From positions 12,546,164 through 12,610,163 of the forward strand of contig NC_063274.1 in the NCBI RefSeq assembly GCF_910591885.1: 64,000 bases of DNA. The letters are read 5' to 3'. Of this stretch, positions 25,680 to 37,035 are shown one piece after another. The notes beneath the pieces were generated by a model, which saw only the letters and a program-made list of their open reading frames with translations, was not told the DNA's origin and did no database searches. Numbering within the stretch: the stretch's first letter is position 1; each line of letters begins with the position of its first letter. Source of the stretch: Bombus terrestris (taxonomy: Eukaryota > Arthropoda > Insecta > Hymenoptera > Apidae). The position numbers were made by a program, and so were the translations under genes.

Positions 25680-26050
25680 GGGCCGATTAAGCCTCGCCAT
25701 TTTCCAATTAACGCCTTAATTAAATCCTCCCACCGCTGGCGTCGGCGACGGAGTCAGCCGCGCGTCGTCTGCTAGCCGGCGAAAAGAGACGCGCGCTTAA
25801 AATTGCTCCGGCGTGGCACGAGGTCGGCGCGACGCAACGTGGCAACCGGTACGCCGCAACCCTCGATTGCGCGCTACGTTTCGCCGGCTGATCCGTAATT
25901 GCGTTCTTGCGCGGTGAAATTGCCGACCTCTCGTCTTTCCTTCCTTCGACCTCGTCGACAACCAACGCGACGCTGACAAGCTCTTTCAGACTCGATCGAA
26001 CGATCATCGCTCGATTACCGTCCCTGCGTTGTTAGGTAATCGATTGTTCA
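25680..26050. promoter_or_regulatory. CpG-dense block, CpG-island-like
   Basis: This is among the most CpG-rich stretches (25735-25880 is full of GGCG, GCGC and CGACG words). It opens with CCAATTAACGCCTTAATTAA (25704-25723), a run of homeodomain-type cores. Two overlapping minus frames (60 and 95 codons) are Arg/Ala/Ser-rich composition artefacts. It may be a regulatory element or the first exon of a non-coding RNA. Confidence 0.3.
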
Positions 26051-29000
26051 TTGTGACGGAATGTTTAATGATTGATCGTTTAATTTTATGATTATATGCG
26101 GCAGTTTGTGCGACACGCAGATATTGTAGATGACATAGATGGAAGTTAGATTAGTTATTTTACATGTAAGGAGGCAAGGAAGAATATTCGTGGATTTACG
26201 TGGTATTGATTTAGTATCGTTATAAGAGTTGCTTAGGTATCATATTGTAATTTAACTTTATACGTTAAAATGTATAAGGGAATAGCAATTACACAGCTTA
26301 AAGCTTTAAAAATAAGATTTCCTTTCGAGATGTTGAATTTTAATTATGTAACTGGATAATGTAAAATTTATAACTTTACAAAAAGTAGCCACAATTGATG
26401 AATTTGACTTCCTTCGAAAGGATCATGTGCCATGTGATAGGATTTATTGTTAGAATTTTATATGATTCCGTTTAAATGTTCATTGTGTGAAACTATATTC
26501 ACGGCAGATAATAAGTTAAACAGAAATACAATATAAAATATAGAAAAGCGTGAGAAACATGTAGATATTAAGCATTTCATTGAAAGTTGAATGTTTTTAG
26601 TGTCAATGTACAATCGACTCGCTGTCTAACAGAAAAATTCGCCAAAAAATGTCTTGTTATCGTCTTTGCGTATCTTTTTATAAGACTTGAATCACTGCCG
26701 ATCGCTTTGTGCATCGTCCAATGTAAATTCTAACAACCGGTTTGGAATATCCAAGCAACTCGGTCAATCACATTCCCATCTCTTTCCATGCAGGATTCTA
26801 TCATTTATGCTACAGTTACAAAAAACTCAACGGTATTTTTAACATTGACTGATGTAACTTGCAATCGTTAACTCGATTACGGCTATCGATCGTATTCACG
26901 AAAGAAATACAGTACAGAGATGGGGAAGAACCATGAATTTCAAATGCACGTTCCGTCGTGTAAGCGTAATCGAAGTATCGGTATACGTTTTTCTCGCTAT
27001 CGATTCTATGACATGGAAGCCAAGGAGGCGGACATCATCGTCGTCAAATGACACCTCTCGATTCGTTCTCCTCATTCTATACTCCGCTCAGAATCGTTGA
27101 CTTCCGAGTTATAGCCCTTACCTTCGTGACTGTCGCTTAAACGATTTGCGAACGTTGTGATTTATCGTTGTCCACCAGCGAGGAACCAGAAATAGGTTTG
27201 AAAGTCGCTTGAAAACCTACCCGAATGCATCGACGAACAGTTCGATCGAATAATTGTCTTTATAAAACTTTAAGTTAAGCTGGAACCTTACTGAAGCAAC
27301 GACGAGCAACTTTTTGTTAATGTTCCACGTGTCTTGACAAATTCCTTGGTTGTTACCCGATATTTCTCCATGTTTCTTTACGTTTCTGTTGTCGGTAACA
27401 GAAGTTGTTGCTTGTTTGCTATTTACAACGACGAAGATCGAAGAAAAATAAGAAACACAAAGCAACACGTCGCAAGGAAGAAACAGCGTTCGTTTAGCGC
27501 GTACAGTTTGTCGATTGTTCCACAATGCATTTTCGTGTGGATGACTTATTGTTAGGAATGAATGTCGCTTTGAAATCGAAACAAAACCCAAATGTACCTC
27601 TGATTACATTGTTTCAGCGCGGACAGAATGTTTCTTACGAATCGATGTTTGTTAGTTACCGTTCGAACGACCCAGAAACAACAGGTAACAAAAAGTTCTT
27701 CATTGTTACTTGAACGAGGACGCTGCTTTAACAGCTGTGTCTTTCTCCTCGTTGCCAGTTGCCAATGTTTTATCAACGACAGTGGCTCTTTTGCTTCGTT
27801 TCCGCGTTTCTAACCTACACTATCGTTTCATTTTTAACCTAACAACGTTCCCTGATGGTACTCGATAATGCACGAAGAGAATCTGCTAACCGGTGACTAC
27901 CGTGACCACGGTTCTTTATAATGCAAGTACCAATCGCGAGCACGTGGAATGCCAACCGGAATGGATGATCTAGCCGATTGGTTTATTTATCAGCTGGAAA
28001 ACGATCCCGAATAGATAGCCTGTACAAGAATGAAGAAATATATGCAGCACGTACACCATACTGAACCGATGCACTTTTCGAGATGGAGCTTCTTTCAGAC
28101 GATTGACCCGTTAGGGAAAAAATACTATCGATGATGATGCCGTGATAGGAGGCTGACATTATCGTCGTGGATCAGAGTGAATCGTAATTTTCGAGAGATC
28201 AGGATAGGGAATGCATAGGGGATTCTCTTCTCTATTCACTGGAAAATCGATACGCTCGCTCCAGTTGCTGAATTTCACGTTGCTCGATCGTTTTCTCGAA
28301 ACGCGGGAATGCAGAGGGAACGAGTACAGGATTTTACGACGAAATTGCATTATCGTTAATCCTTGGTTTATTTTAGTTAGAGGCGATAGCCGTTTAATTT
28401 GTTTCGAAGTCGTAAAGCACCGTCGTTTGGTCACAGCCTCTGGCGAACAGTTCTATTGCAATATTAGAAAGTTTTATAAACGCGATTAATAAAGGAGGGG
28501 GATATTTAATAGACGCTTGACCGGATGCTTCTCAGTGTATTTCACACTTGATATTTATCGCTTTGACACACTTCAAGTAATTATTAATTAATACAGCGCA
28601 ATCGGAAATTAAAATTAGTGCCACGATCGCGAGAAAAAAAAGACGGATACGCCGACATCATCGAAAAGGTCAGGCGAATAAAGATATCGAGCTGTAACCG
28701 GTCTGTGCTTGAAATAACACATTCCTGATGACGATCGTCTAACAAAGTGACAAACCAGTTATCCCTCTTACCCTTTCCCCATCGTTAGTTGCCATTCGTC
28801 CAACGAAACCGGCCAATTTTCGAGTAATGTCTTAATCAAAAGCCGCCGCCTTCCGAAACACATCCTTCATTTTATACTGATCATGAAATTTGTATCACGT
28901 AATAAAATGCAAATGGGATGTGCTCATTAATGGCGGGCCCACCATAATTCTTGGTAAAATTTACAAGTGTCTTTGGTTCCTTGGAATTCGGTATCTGTAC

Positions 29001-29969
29001 ATAAATTTTCAGCTCGAGCTGCGAACGTTTATGACGTATTATGAATAAGTTATGGGAAGTTGCGTTGCATAATGAATCGAGACATATCCGTAGAAACGTG
29101 TTATAATATAAGAATGTTACAGGTGCTCAATATTTATTGATCCGATAAACGTGTTAATGAGGTTACGTGTAAAAAAATTAGATCTTTCTGCGCTAAATCC
29201 GTTTTTCGTAATATCGTAATGCAAATCAGAAGAATGGACATATTTAAAGTATTACAAATTAACGAAACTGCGCGATCATTTTTAATTTACGTATTTGTCT
29301 ATTTGTTTCAGGTAAGCCGAGAAATTTGCATTTTGCTTGTATTCAGCCTGATTGAGCCCTGATGCGTACGTGAGTACTAATATTTAGAACTTGAATAATT
29401 GTTACGAAATTATCATGAGTGTATTCGCAATCGAGAATACCATATATAACACATCTAATCGAAACCTCATATTTAGAGCAATCGTCAAAATAAATTCTTT
29501 AAAAAAACGTGCTCTTTTAAACGCATAAAAATAAGCAGTATATATTCTTCGACTTCAATTTCAGAATCGCAATATAAATGATCTCTTCCATTTTAGTATG
29601 AATAACAACCGTATTCTACATAAATTCAGTTGTGCTTATTATACTTCCAAAAGACGTTAGGAGGAGGTATCTAATTTTATTTTGTGATTTCTCAATACTA
29701 TCCTGACTGGCCAATGTTTCTTAGGAAAGTGAACATCTATTTAAAGATCAACGTTAATCGATTCATCCAATAACTTTATTTAAAAATCAAACAAACAGTG
29801 TAAAAATATAGAAAATAATAGAAATAAAATAAAAATCGGAAATTTAACCATTACGTTTAATCTGACATCTAAGCCCAAAAATATGCCACATTATTTTGAA
29901 GTATCATGAAAATTCAAGTATTGTACTTTTCTCGGTTAAATTTCTGCTTGAACCATGTAAACGAAGCCT
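26051..29969. other. Non-coding stretch, AT-rich with minor balanced patches
   Basis: The largest frame (27217-27591, minus, 124 codons) has no recognisable domain and overlaps two plus frames. 28840-28960 is a unique patch containing CTCATTAATGGCGGGCCCAC, enhancer-like in style. Nothing else stands out. Confidence 0.45.
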
Positions 29970-30593
29970 TTGACGGCGCACGAAGAATCAAAGCCAGCAC
30001 GTAGCCGCGGCGAGAATTTACAGCTCTGGAGAACCGTTCGCGCGAGAAGACGTTCGCCCGTGGCCACATTCGACAATGGTCGTCGAAGTACCGGTCAGAC
30101 CGGCTCTCGAAGTGCCTGCCGCTTACGGGAGGTCTGGATGCGCGAGCAGGGTACACTAGCTCTCTTGTTCGTCTTTTATTTTCCCCGTCGTTGCCGTCGG
30201 GCTGCTCGACTAGCCGCCGCTCTCGCTCTCCACGTGAAAACGAGAGAGAAGAACAAAGAAATCGCCTGCACGACTCTCTTTAAGCCCGGCCCTCCGCGTC
30301 GTCAGCAAACCAGCAAAAAAGATCGAATCGATGTGGGATCGAAAGCGGTCGACGAAGCCTGTAAACGTCTAATCGCGGAATTCCTCTCGCAGAGGCAATT
30401 CCACCTGGCAGCTCCTGAGAGAGCATTCGATCGCGAAAGTGGGACACCGTGTTCCACTTCTATCGACGCAAAGTGCGGACGGGAAGTGTCGGGATGGACG
30501 CGGTCCCTTGAGCGCACCTCGTTCTGGACGCTTTTAAACCCGATGAAGATTTCGCCAAGTGCTAAATTGATCGAGATCGTGGTCCAGTTTTGA
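29970..30593 (+). other. CpG-rich block with a 207-codon open frame, the longest in the window; function unknown
   Basis: The frame begins with ATG at 29970 and runs 207 codons. The product is rich in Arg, Ser, Ala and Thr and basic, with a short hydrophobic stretch around residues 62-76 (TLALLFVFYFPRRC) that is broken by arginines. There is no recognised family, no clear Kozak start and no splice pattern. The bases are CpG-rich (CGCG and CGACG words), which lowers stop frequency, and minus-strand frames also open here. I consider it more likely a CpG-rich regulatory or non-coding transcribed segment than a gene, but it is the best length outlier. Confidence 0.25.
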
Positions 30594-33500
30594 ACCTAAA
30601 TTCGAATCGAGCACTTCGTTGATGCGTTTCCTTGTTTCCTGTTTTTGGTTTTGTAACTAACATACACGTTAGTCTGCATTTTCAGACTGCGAGTTTGCAT
30701 TTTCTTAAGGCATCTGAGTGCAAACTAGTTCTGCCAAATGGTTCTGAGTAGATTGTAGGAGAGTATCGTGGCTTTGGAATTGTTTACATTTCTTAAAATG
30801 GTTTCTTCTATTTGTATAAAATTTTGGAAGATGCGAATTTTCAACCGACAGTTGGAGCAAGTAAAGGATTAAGTCATCGATGGTGTTGGTAACTTATTGT
30901 GAGAACTTACTGTCTGTGAAACGTTATTTTCTTTATTTATATAAAATAATACTTTCATAAAAAATCGCCCGTTCTAGCTTTATCTACATTTTATCTCTAA
31001 TATTGTCTTCTATTTATTAATCCCAATTCTTCTTCTTCTTCTTCTTCTTAAAATTCCCAACGCAGCGCTGCATATTAAAGCAGAAGCAGTTATCGAATTA
31101 TAAAACTTCCATGAATCAGTATTCTACCCGAGTATTCGAAGAATTTCATGAATCAAAATTCTCGCATTATCGATCATTCGCAGGAACTGCATACCGGTTG
31201 AAAGTTTCATCACGAATTATCGGAGACGAAAATTTAAAAAAGCTCGCGAGACTCGGCCGTAACCGGTGGCTTAGCGACCGGAAAGACCGGGAAGAACATA
31301 AGCGATTATATCCACCTAGTAATCCTCCGTAATCCTTAGCTCCATAAAGCAGGATGCTGGCGCTTGCGCGCCCTGTATACCTCTAATAAACTCCTCGTCA
31401 GCCGCTACTGAATATTCCAGTCTGTCCTACATAAGTTGCGGAATATCCTTGTAGTGTTCTGAGAACGCTCCATCCAGGGACTAATTCGTTTTTTCTCTGG
31501 TTAACTTAGCTCCGTTTTCTTAGATAAAGACGCGTTTTGACCCAATTCTTCCCATTGTAATATTTACAAATGTTTTCAGTCATTAGAGTAAATTCAAAAA
31601 GTATCGTGATATAAGAAAAACGTAAATTAATTTTAATAATTTTCATCCTTTACGAACGCTTATGTGAATTCAAATTTTTGTGACCACGCCTAAAAAAAAA
31701 TTTGTTTCATCCGTTCAATGTTCCAAAGATTATTTCGATATTTTATATATATATTTTTGTACATTATGTGCACTTTGTACATCTTTGTATCCTTAAATTA
31801 CTTGCAACTAAATTTAACACGTTCTAAATAACTGCGAGCCTAAAATGGCAGACGACACAGATAAAGAAGATCAGGAATTTAGCTTCGTGTACCTACTTTA
31901 CTCGGATTTGAATTACTGCCAAAACGATTACTTTTCTCCAACCAACCACCGTACAAATATACTTTCGACTTTATAAATGAAGCTAGCACACGAATTTCAC
32001 GATATCTCGGTCACCACTTTGGCAAAAATTTTCCTCGCAATATCGTGGATATCATACGGGATAAATTCTTAAAAGAATTCTTAGTGGAATTATAAAATAT
32101 ATGGTTTAACCTTCTTCGACAAAATCGAACCAGCAATCGACGGTATAATAAAAATCGCCTATCGAATGCTCTGACCGGTCAAGGCTCATGTATTTCACTA
32201 TCGTTTCGAACCGGAGAGGTGGCCCGGTCGAAGGATTGAGCTTAATCCAGTCGCGTTCGCCGGTAACCGGGATCCACGGGAGAAGATTCAGAGCAACGAT
32301 GACTTTCAAGAGAAAAGGAGGATTAGCCGTGGATGAGTGGCAAGACTTTCCATTGCCGCCTCGTGCTCGTTTTTCTTCATTCTTTCTCTCCGTGTACACG
32401 CGGGATAACCGGTCCGGGAGCGAGAACTATACGACGTGAGTAAAAGGGATGAAAGTGTAGATGGATGCATCAAAAAGAGAAAGAAAGCGGAAGATAAAAG
32501 ATGGAGGCTAAAAAGATAAAGAGTCGTGAGAGAGATGTGACGGGGCGATAGAGTGTAAAACAGAAATGCTGATGTGATGGAGTGGCAGTATGGCCGAATA
32601 GCAGAGTCGGAAAGTGATCTCCTGAGGGAAGAACAGGCGGGAAAGGATAGAGAAACAGAAACGTACCGCATCTTCACGTAGCAGTATACAAGTGTCCGTT
32701 TAAGGAAGACCCAGAAAACGCGAAAGATAAGCCAGAAATGTCGTGAATACAGATGGACTGGGCGATAAGTTGACTCGTTTGCTTTACGAACCCTTGCCTA
32801 CGAACTTGCTTTACGAACCCTACATCTCCTTCGTATCGCCTTGTCACGACGCCCCACGTGTCACTACTTGCTTCGCTTTTGCCTGTCGGCTCTGTTTACT
32901 ATATTCCTCTTTCGTGAATGCAGAAACAACCTCGTGATAACGCCTGGTCCACTACGTGATAAGAAGGACCGGTCGGTTCCCTCTATTGCCCTACGTGACT
33001 CTGGGCAAACCGTTTTTCTGTCCCGATATCCACTTCCTTTTTCATCTACAGTCTATAGACGTAGTTGTAGGCTGCCGGTTTAAAATATTTTTGTTATAGT
33101 CCGGTGCTCGAATCGAGATGAAAAGAGACACAACTATGGGTTGAAGTAATAAAATGTTGGTGGTATGTGCGAATTTTATTTGTATGCAGTATTAGATATA
33201 GATACGTTGGTAAAGTCCAATTGTTGGTAAAGTGAAGAATGCAAAAGAAGAGTATTATTTGATTTTTCGAAAATCAGTCTGTTCTTATACATATTAAAAT
33301 GTACGATAGAAGAGGACAAATGAATATGATATAATAGATACTGGTATACATCTGCGGTTAAAGATCTCAAGACGGTTATTTCATTTGCTCGAAAATTATA
33401 CACTTGATACTTTATATGACAAAGAAAATATCTAATGTGCTAGCGTATTAAAATTTTTGCTATAAAATCTGTATAATTTGAAATTTACAATTTACGTCAA

Positions 33501-33651
33501 AGACAAAGTCTTAAGACTTTCAACTAACAATATACGAAATCTATCCGGAAAATGGTGAGAATAAAATAACATGTCTCTTTGGGTTAAATAGGCGGATAGG
33601 TGGACGTTCAAGTTCATTTAGGTGGGAATGTCAGAATATCTTACTTACTAG
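30594..33651. other. Non-coding stretch upstream of the mariner fossil
   Basis: 30600-32100 is AT-rich apart from the TTC run. 32106-32680 is GC-richer with overlapping frames of 83-123 codons on both strands and a long purine-rich tract (32460-32570). 32743-33083 holds two overlapping small plus frames and a local duplication of TTTACGAACCC (32780 and 32810). No gene was recognised. Confidence 0.45.
31027..31049. repeat. (TTC)7 microsatellite
   Basis: Seven TTC units plus two T form a polypyrimidine tract of 23 bp. Confidence 0.95.
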
Positions 33652-33993
33652 TTGTGTTGTAACCGCATCCATGCGAGTGTTTTTCTGCATCTTTTTTCTT
33701 CAGTTCCTCGTCTCGAATATCACGATAATGCACCAAACCATTCATTCGTAGCTATGATAGTGTTGCTGACTAAAAAATCCATTTCAGTCCTTCCATACTT
33801 ACCCTGCAGTCCGAACCTAGCATCTTGCTACTATTTTTTGTTCTCCAAATTAAAAACTAAATTAAAAGGCACCGTGGAAAGCGTCGAAAAAGCTGTGACG
33901 AAGGGTCTAAACAGGATAACATGGGAAGACTTCTTGCTACAAAGAATGACAGATGCGTTGCCTCAGCGATATGCTTTCAAGAGGATAACATAG
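33652..33993 (+). pseudogene. Decayed mariner (Tc1/mariner superfamily) transposase, C-terminal fragment
   Basis: This is the only recognisable protein in the window. The 113-codon frame carries the C-terminal half of a mariner-type DD34D transposase, the enzyme that cuts and pastes the element at TA sites. The block YHDNAPNH (residues 23-30) contains the second catalytic Asp at residue 25. It is followed by a region like the usual YSPDLAP-CD-FFLF motif, here CSPNLASCYYFLF (residues 52-64), and then by KLKTKLKGTVESVE, which matches the conserved KLKG segment. The third catalytic Asp should lie 35 residues after the second, at residue 60; it is Tyr here, so the enzyme is dead. The N-terminal DNA-binding half and first Asp are absent, and a stop codon sits just upstream. 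The listed first codon is a TTG and is not a real start. Family assignment is secure; the subfamily is not. Confidence 0.88.
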
Positions 33994-34062
33994 CTTTGTG
34001 GATTTATTCGATAAATATATTTTTATAAAATAATTATCGTTACTTCCCAGGCAGACCTTGCG
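33994..34062 (+). mobile_element. 3' end of the mariner fossil with putative terminal inverted repeat
   Basis: The stop of the transposase remnant is followed by a short AT-rich tail and then, at about 34038-34062, by ACTTCCCAGGCAGACCTT. This resembles the acttttygg-cagacctt type of right terminal repeat of mariner elements. No matching left repeat was found in the several hundred bases upstream, so the element appears 5' truncated. It belongs to a different family from the two MITE copies, whose termini read TTAGGTTGTCC. Confidence 0.6.
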
Positions 34063-34904
34063 TCATATCTTTTATTACCAACAGCTATTAATCAAAGCTA
34101 TACAACCAGTCGAATAAGAAAGGGTATACAATTTTGAACTTTCATCTAAAATTATTTAAATCATATCTCTCCAAAAATTTCAATCGACAGTAATAATGTA
34201 TATATTATCTTCTACATAAAGTACAAGATTTTTCAAATCGATTGCGACATTTAAAGACCTTCTCTCGGCGAGTCACACGATTGGCACAGGTTTGCCGCAT
34301 CCATAGAAACTGGCCATAGGTGGGATTTAAACTGGCGAGTCACGCGATCGACTCGCCGATCGGGATATCTAGAACGCGATAGATCCTGAGACACGAGCCG
34401 ATGTGTGCCGCGGATCTCGGCTGAATGTGTAAATCTCCTGAATGCGACCTCCGATGGCAGAAGGCGAAACTGATAACCGCGGACCATGCGAGTAAATCAA
34501 CGGCTATGACGTCGAAAAGGGTTAGCGGCGTGGAATTCCATTTCTCGGGGCGATATCGTCGCGGCGTTTATATCACGCCGGCAGGAGGAACGACCGAAGT
34601 TAATCACGGACTGCTATTCCGGAGCGAAAAGGAACGAGTTGCAGTCGAACAATGCTCGCCCGTCCCTGCGGCAAGATTGAAACTCTCCTAGCTGCGAGTT
34701 GTTTCACCGTGAACAGCCAACTGAATGTTTCTCACACGAAATGTTAAAGTAACTTTCTCTTATTCTTGGAGTACATCTTGAATAAGAAATTAGAACTTGA
34801 GGGTATTTGAGACGGAATTGAGGTTCTATTCGCTGACATTCGAAATAAGAAAGATTTTTAAATAAGATTGAAGACTTGTACGACTGATACGTATGATATA
34901 TAAC

Positions 34905-34930
34905 TATACGTATACATATACATATACATA
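34905..34930. repeat. (TATACA)n hexanucleotide repeat
   Basis: A first TATACG unit is followed by three TATACA units plus TA, in AT-rich DNA. Confidence 0.8.
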
Positions 34931-36063
34931 AATTGTGATATTATAGATCCAAATTTTTAATTTCAACTAAAGTTACTATTTCTAAAAGGAGAATCTTGTC
35001 TATAACGATTTACTTTTTTTATATTTTCTATAACACAAGGGAGCAGATAGAAAATATCTCATGTTGCTTAGATATATGTATTGACATATAGATTTTTGAC
35101 GTTCAAATATATAGGTAGATAGGATATATAGATTTGAATATATAGCATTAATATTGCACTTTTGTTGCTAATCTCAGAATTTTGTATGTTTTTATATCGC
35201 TGCGCTATCTCACGGACGTGAATATTTTTCTTCGTGTATTTTTCTAAGCGAAGTCTTATGCTTGATATTTATCTTATAATACAAGCATTGTGTTCCCGTT
35301 TTTAATGAGTTTATTTTGTGTGCGGGATAAGAATTTCATTTTTAACCTAAAACGCTATATGACGCAAACATATTACACAAAAAGATAAATCCAAGGGAGC
35401 AAAACTTACATTTTATATAGGAGCGTGGCAAAATATGGTTCAAGATATTGCTGTATAAACTGTGCTCCTGGATTGAAATAATGTTTCGCGGTACATGAAA
35501 GCACATTTTTATGATAAGAATTTCCATTTTTTTAATAACGAAAAGTTAAGTTCACGTCAGGTACTTTCAAGTATGAGTAAAAAAGAATTATTATAGTCTT
35601 GATATAATAATTCTATGCAATTTTTCTAGACATTTCTTAAGGCAAATAACATATTTACACGCGCAACTCTAGCTTTAATCGCACAAAAATTCTTCTGTCT
35701 TCGATTCAAACTACGCAGACACTTCCGAATATATCTATATCAAAGCCAACGAGTCGTCACAGATATTAGGAATCTTCCCCTCTCGAAACAAAGCGCACAC
35801 GTTCAGAAAGCTCGCGGCTAATTATGACGAATCGGTCGTCCGTCGACGTGACAGAAAGAAAATGAGCGATCCGAGGAAAAAAAAAGGAAAGTCATGGGGG
35901 CTCGGTGATGGCTCTACTTGGAAGTCCCGAGATGCGCGGCATAGTGCTCTTCCCGCCGCTTCCAGAGCAAATCTTATTCGAGCAAGATTAATTCCCTTGT
36001 TCCTCCTTCCACCGGTCGAATCGCCAGTACGTGCTCGCGCTCGAGAGGACGAAGGGTAACATT

Positions 36064-36151
36064 GAGAGAAAACGAACAAGGAGAAGAAAACGACGAGGGG
36101 AAAGAAAAGAGGAAGAAAAAAGAGAAGAAAAAACAGAGAAAGAAGGGTAGG
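36064..36151. repeat. Purine-rich tract of about 90 bp
   Basis: The plus strand is almost all A and G with only a few C and T interruptions. Such tracts can form triplex DNA and can exclude nucleosomes. The minus-strand Ser/Phe-rich frame at 35988-36185 comes from this composition. Confidence 0.8.
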
Positions 36152-36535
36152 ATCTAAGAAGAGATTGCCTCTTACTAATAATCATTCACAGCCCATTACC
36201 ACCAATGACTCATCCGTCGCGGAAAGACGCGGAACGTCGAGCGGCGCCCGACTAAATCATCGAACCGTGTTTCCTCTCTCTAACCCTGGGATATATGGAC
36301 AGTAGCTATGCGAGGGTTGATGGGGAGTTGTAGATGAATTTCCAGGACCGCGAAGAAGACGCTGGCCGCCGATTCGATTCGAATCGAGTCCGGCGCGCAT
36401 CAAACAATGCTCGCAATTACGGTGCGGCCAGAGCACCGCTGTTCGGTCACCCCGACGCCTGTCGACAATGCCTGGTAAATGTACCGTCTCATTTGCCAAT
36501 ATTGTCCCACTTTTGTGCCTCCGTTGACCGGTGTG

Positions 36536-36551
36536 CGTGCATGCATGCACG
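36536..36551. repeat. Perfect 16-bp palindrome
   Basis: CGTGCATGCATGCACG is its own reverse complement and lies inside the GC-richer block at 36.24-36.74 kb. Confidence 0.9.
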
Positions 36552-36880
36552 AGTTCGGCCACCGATCGATCCTGACTTTTGTATCCAGACGACAATGGGA
36601 GGCTGTGCACGCTCCACCGACCTGGGGAAGAGGCGTGAATATGGATTTACACTGGACAGTTTTTCGGAACGCGAGTCTTAGAAGCAGCAAGGGAGAGTTG
36701 GGTGATATCGATCCAATGAAAGATTTTGGAAAGAAACGACGTTGAGACTGGTAGCATTTGGTTTTAAATCGGAGAACGAATCGGAGGGTAGATGATGGAG
36801 ATTTTTAATGTATAAATATATTGAAAAATCTTTGTTTTGTATTTACAATACTGCGCGTAATTGGGATTTCACATACGTAC

Positions 36881-37035
36881 ACAGTGGCTATACAAATTTG
36901 CGCACCATTTTACCTGTTATAATATTTATATTCTAATTGATCAGGTTCAGGTATATCGTATTCAAATTTCGTATCGTTTAGTAGTAGGCTATCATATGAC
37001 TACAAAAATTTGACACTATGAAAATGGAATGTAAA
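36881..37035 (+). repeat. Interspersed repeat, ACAGTGGCT-type end plus body shared with 4.74-4.81 kb
   Basis: The segment begins ACAGTGGCTATACAAATTTG, a form typical of terminal repeats of small DNA transposons, and a similar start, ACAGTGGCTCGTGAAAGTAT, occurs at 63441. From 36944 the sequence aligns with 4739-4808. No inverted copy of the end was found downstream, so the element is incomplete or too decayed to bound. Confidence 0.45.

Larger units (their letters stand above)
34063..36880. other. Non-coding stretch with GC-richer blocks at 34.25-34.70 and 36.18-36.74 kb
   Basis: The 34.25-34.70 kb block shows antiparallel 78- and 88-codon frames with no domain. 34750-35800 is AT-rich. 36240-36740 is CpG-rich with six overlapping frames, two palindromic words and no recognised protein; it resembles a CpG-rich regulatory element. 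Confidence 0.45.

Noticed and set aside
27217..27591. 124-codon minus frame
   Set aside because: No recognisable family, overlapped antiparallel by two frames, ordinary AT-rich context.
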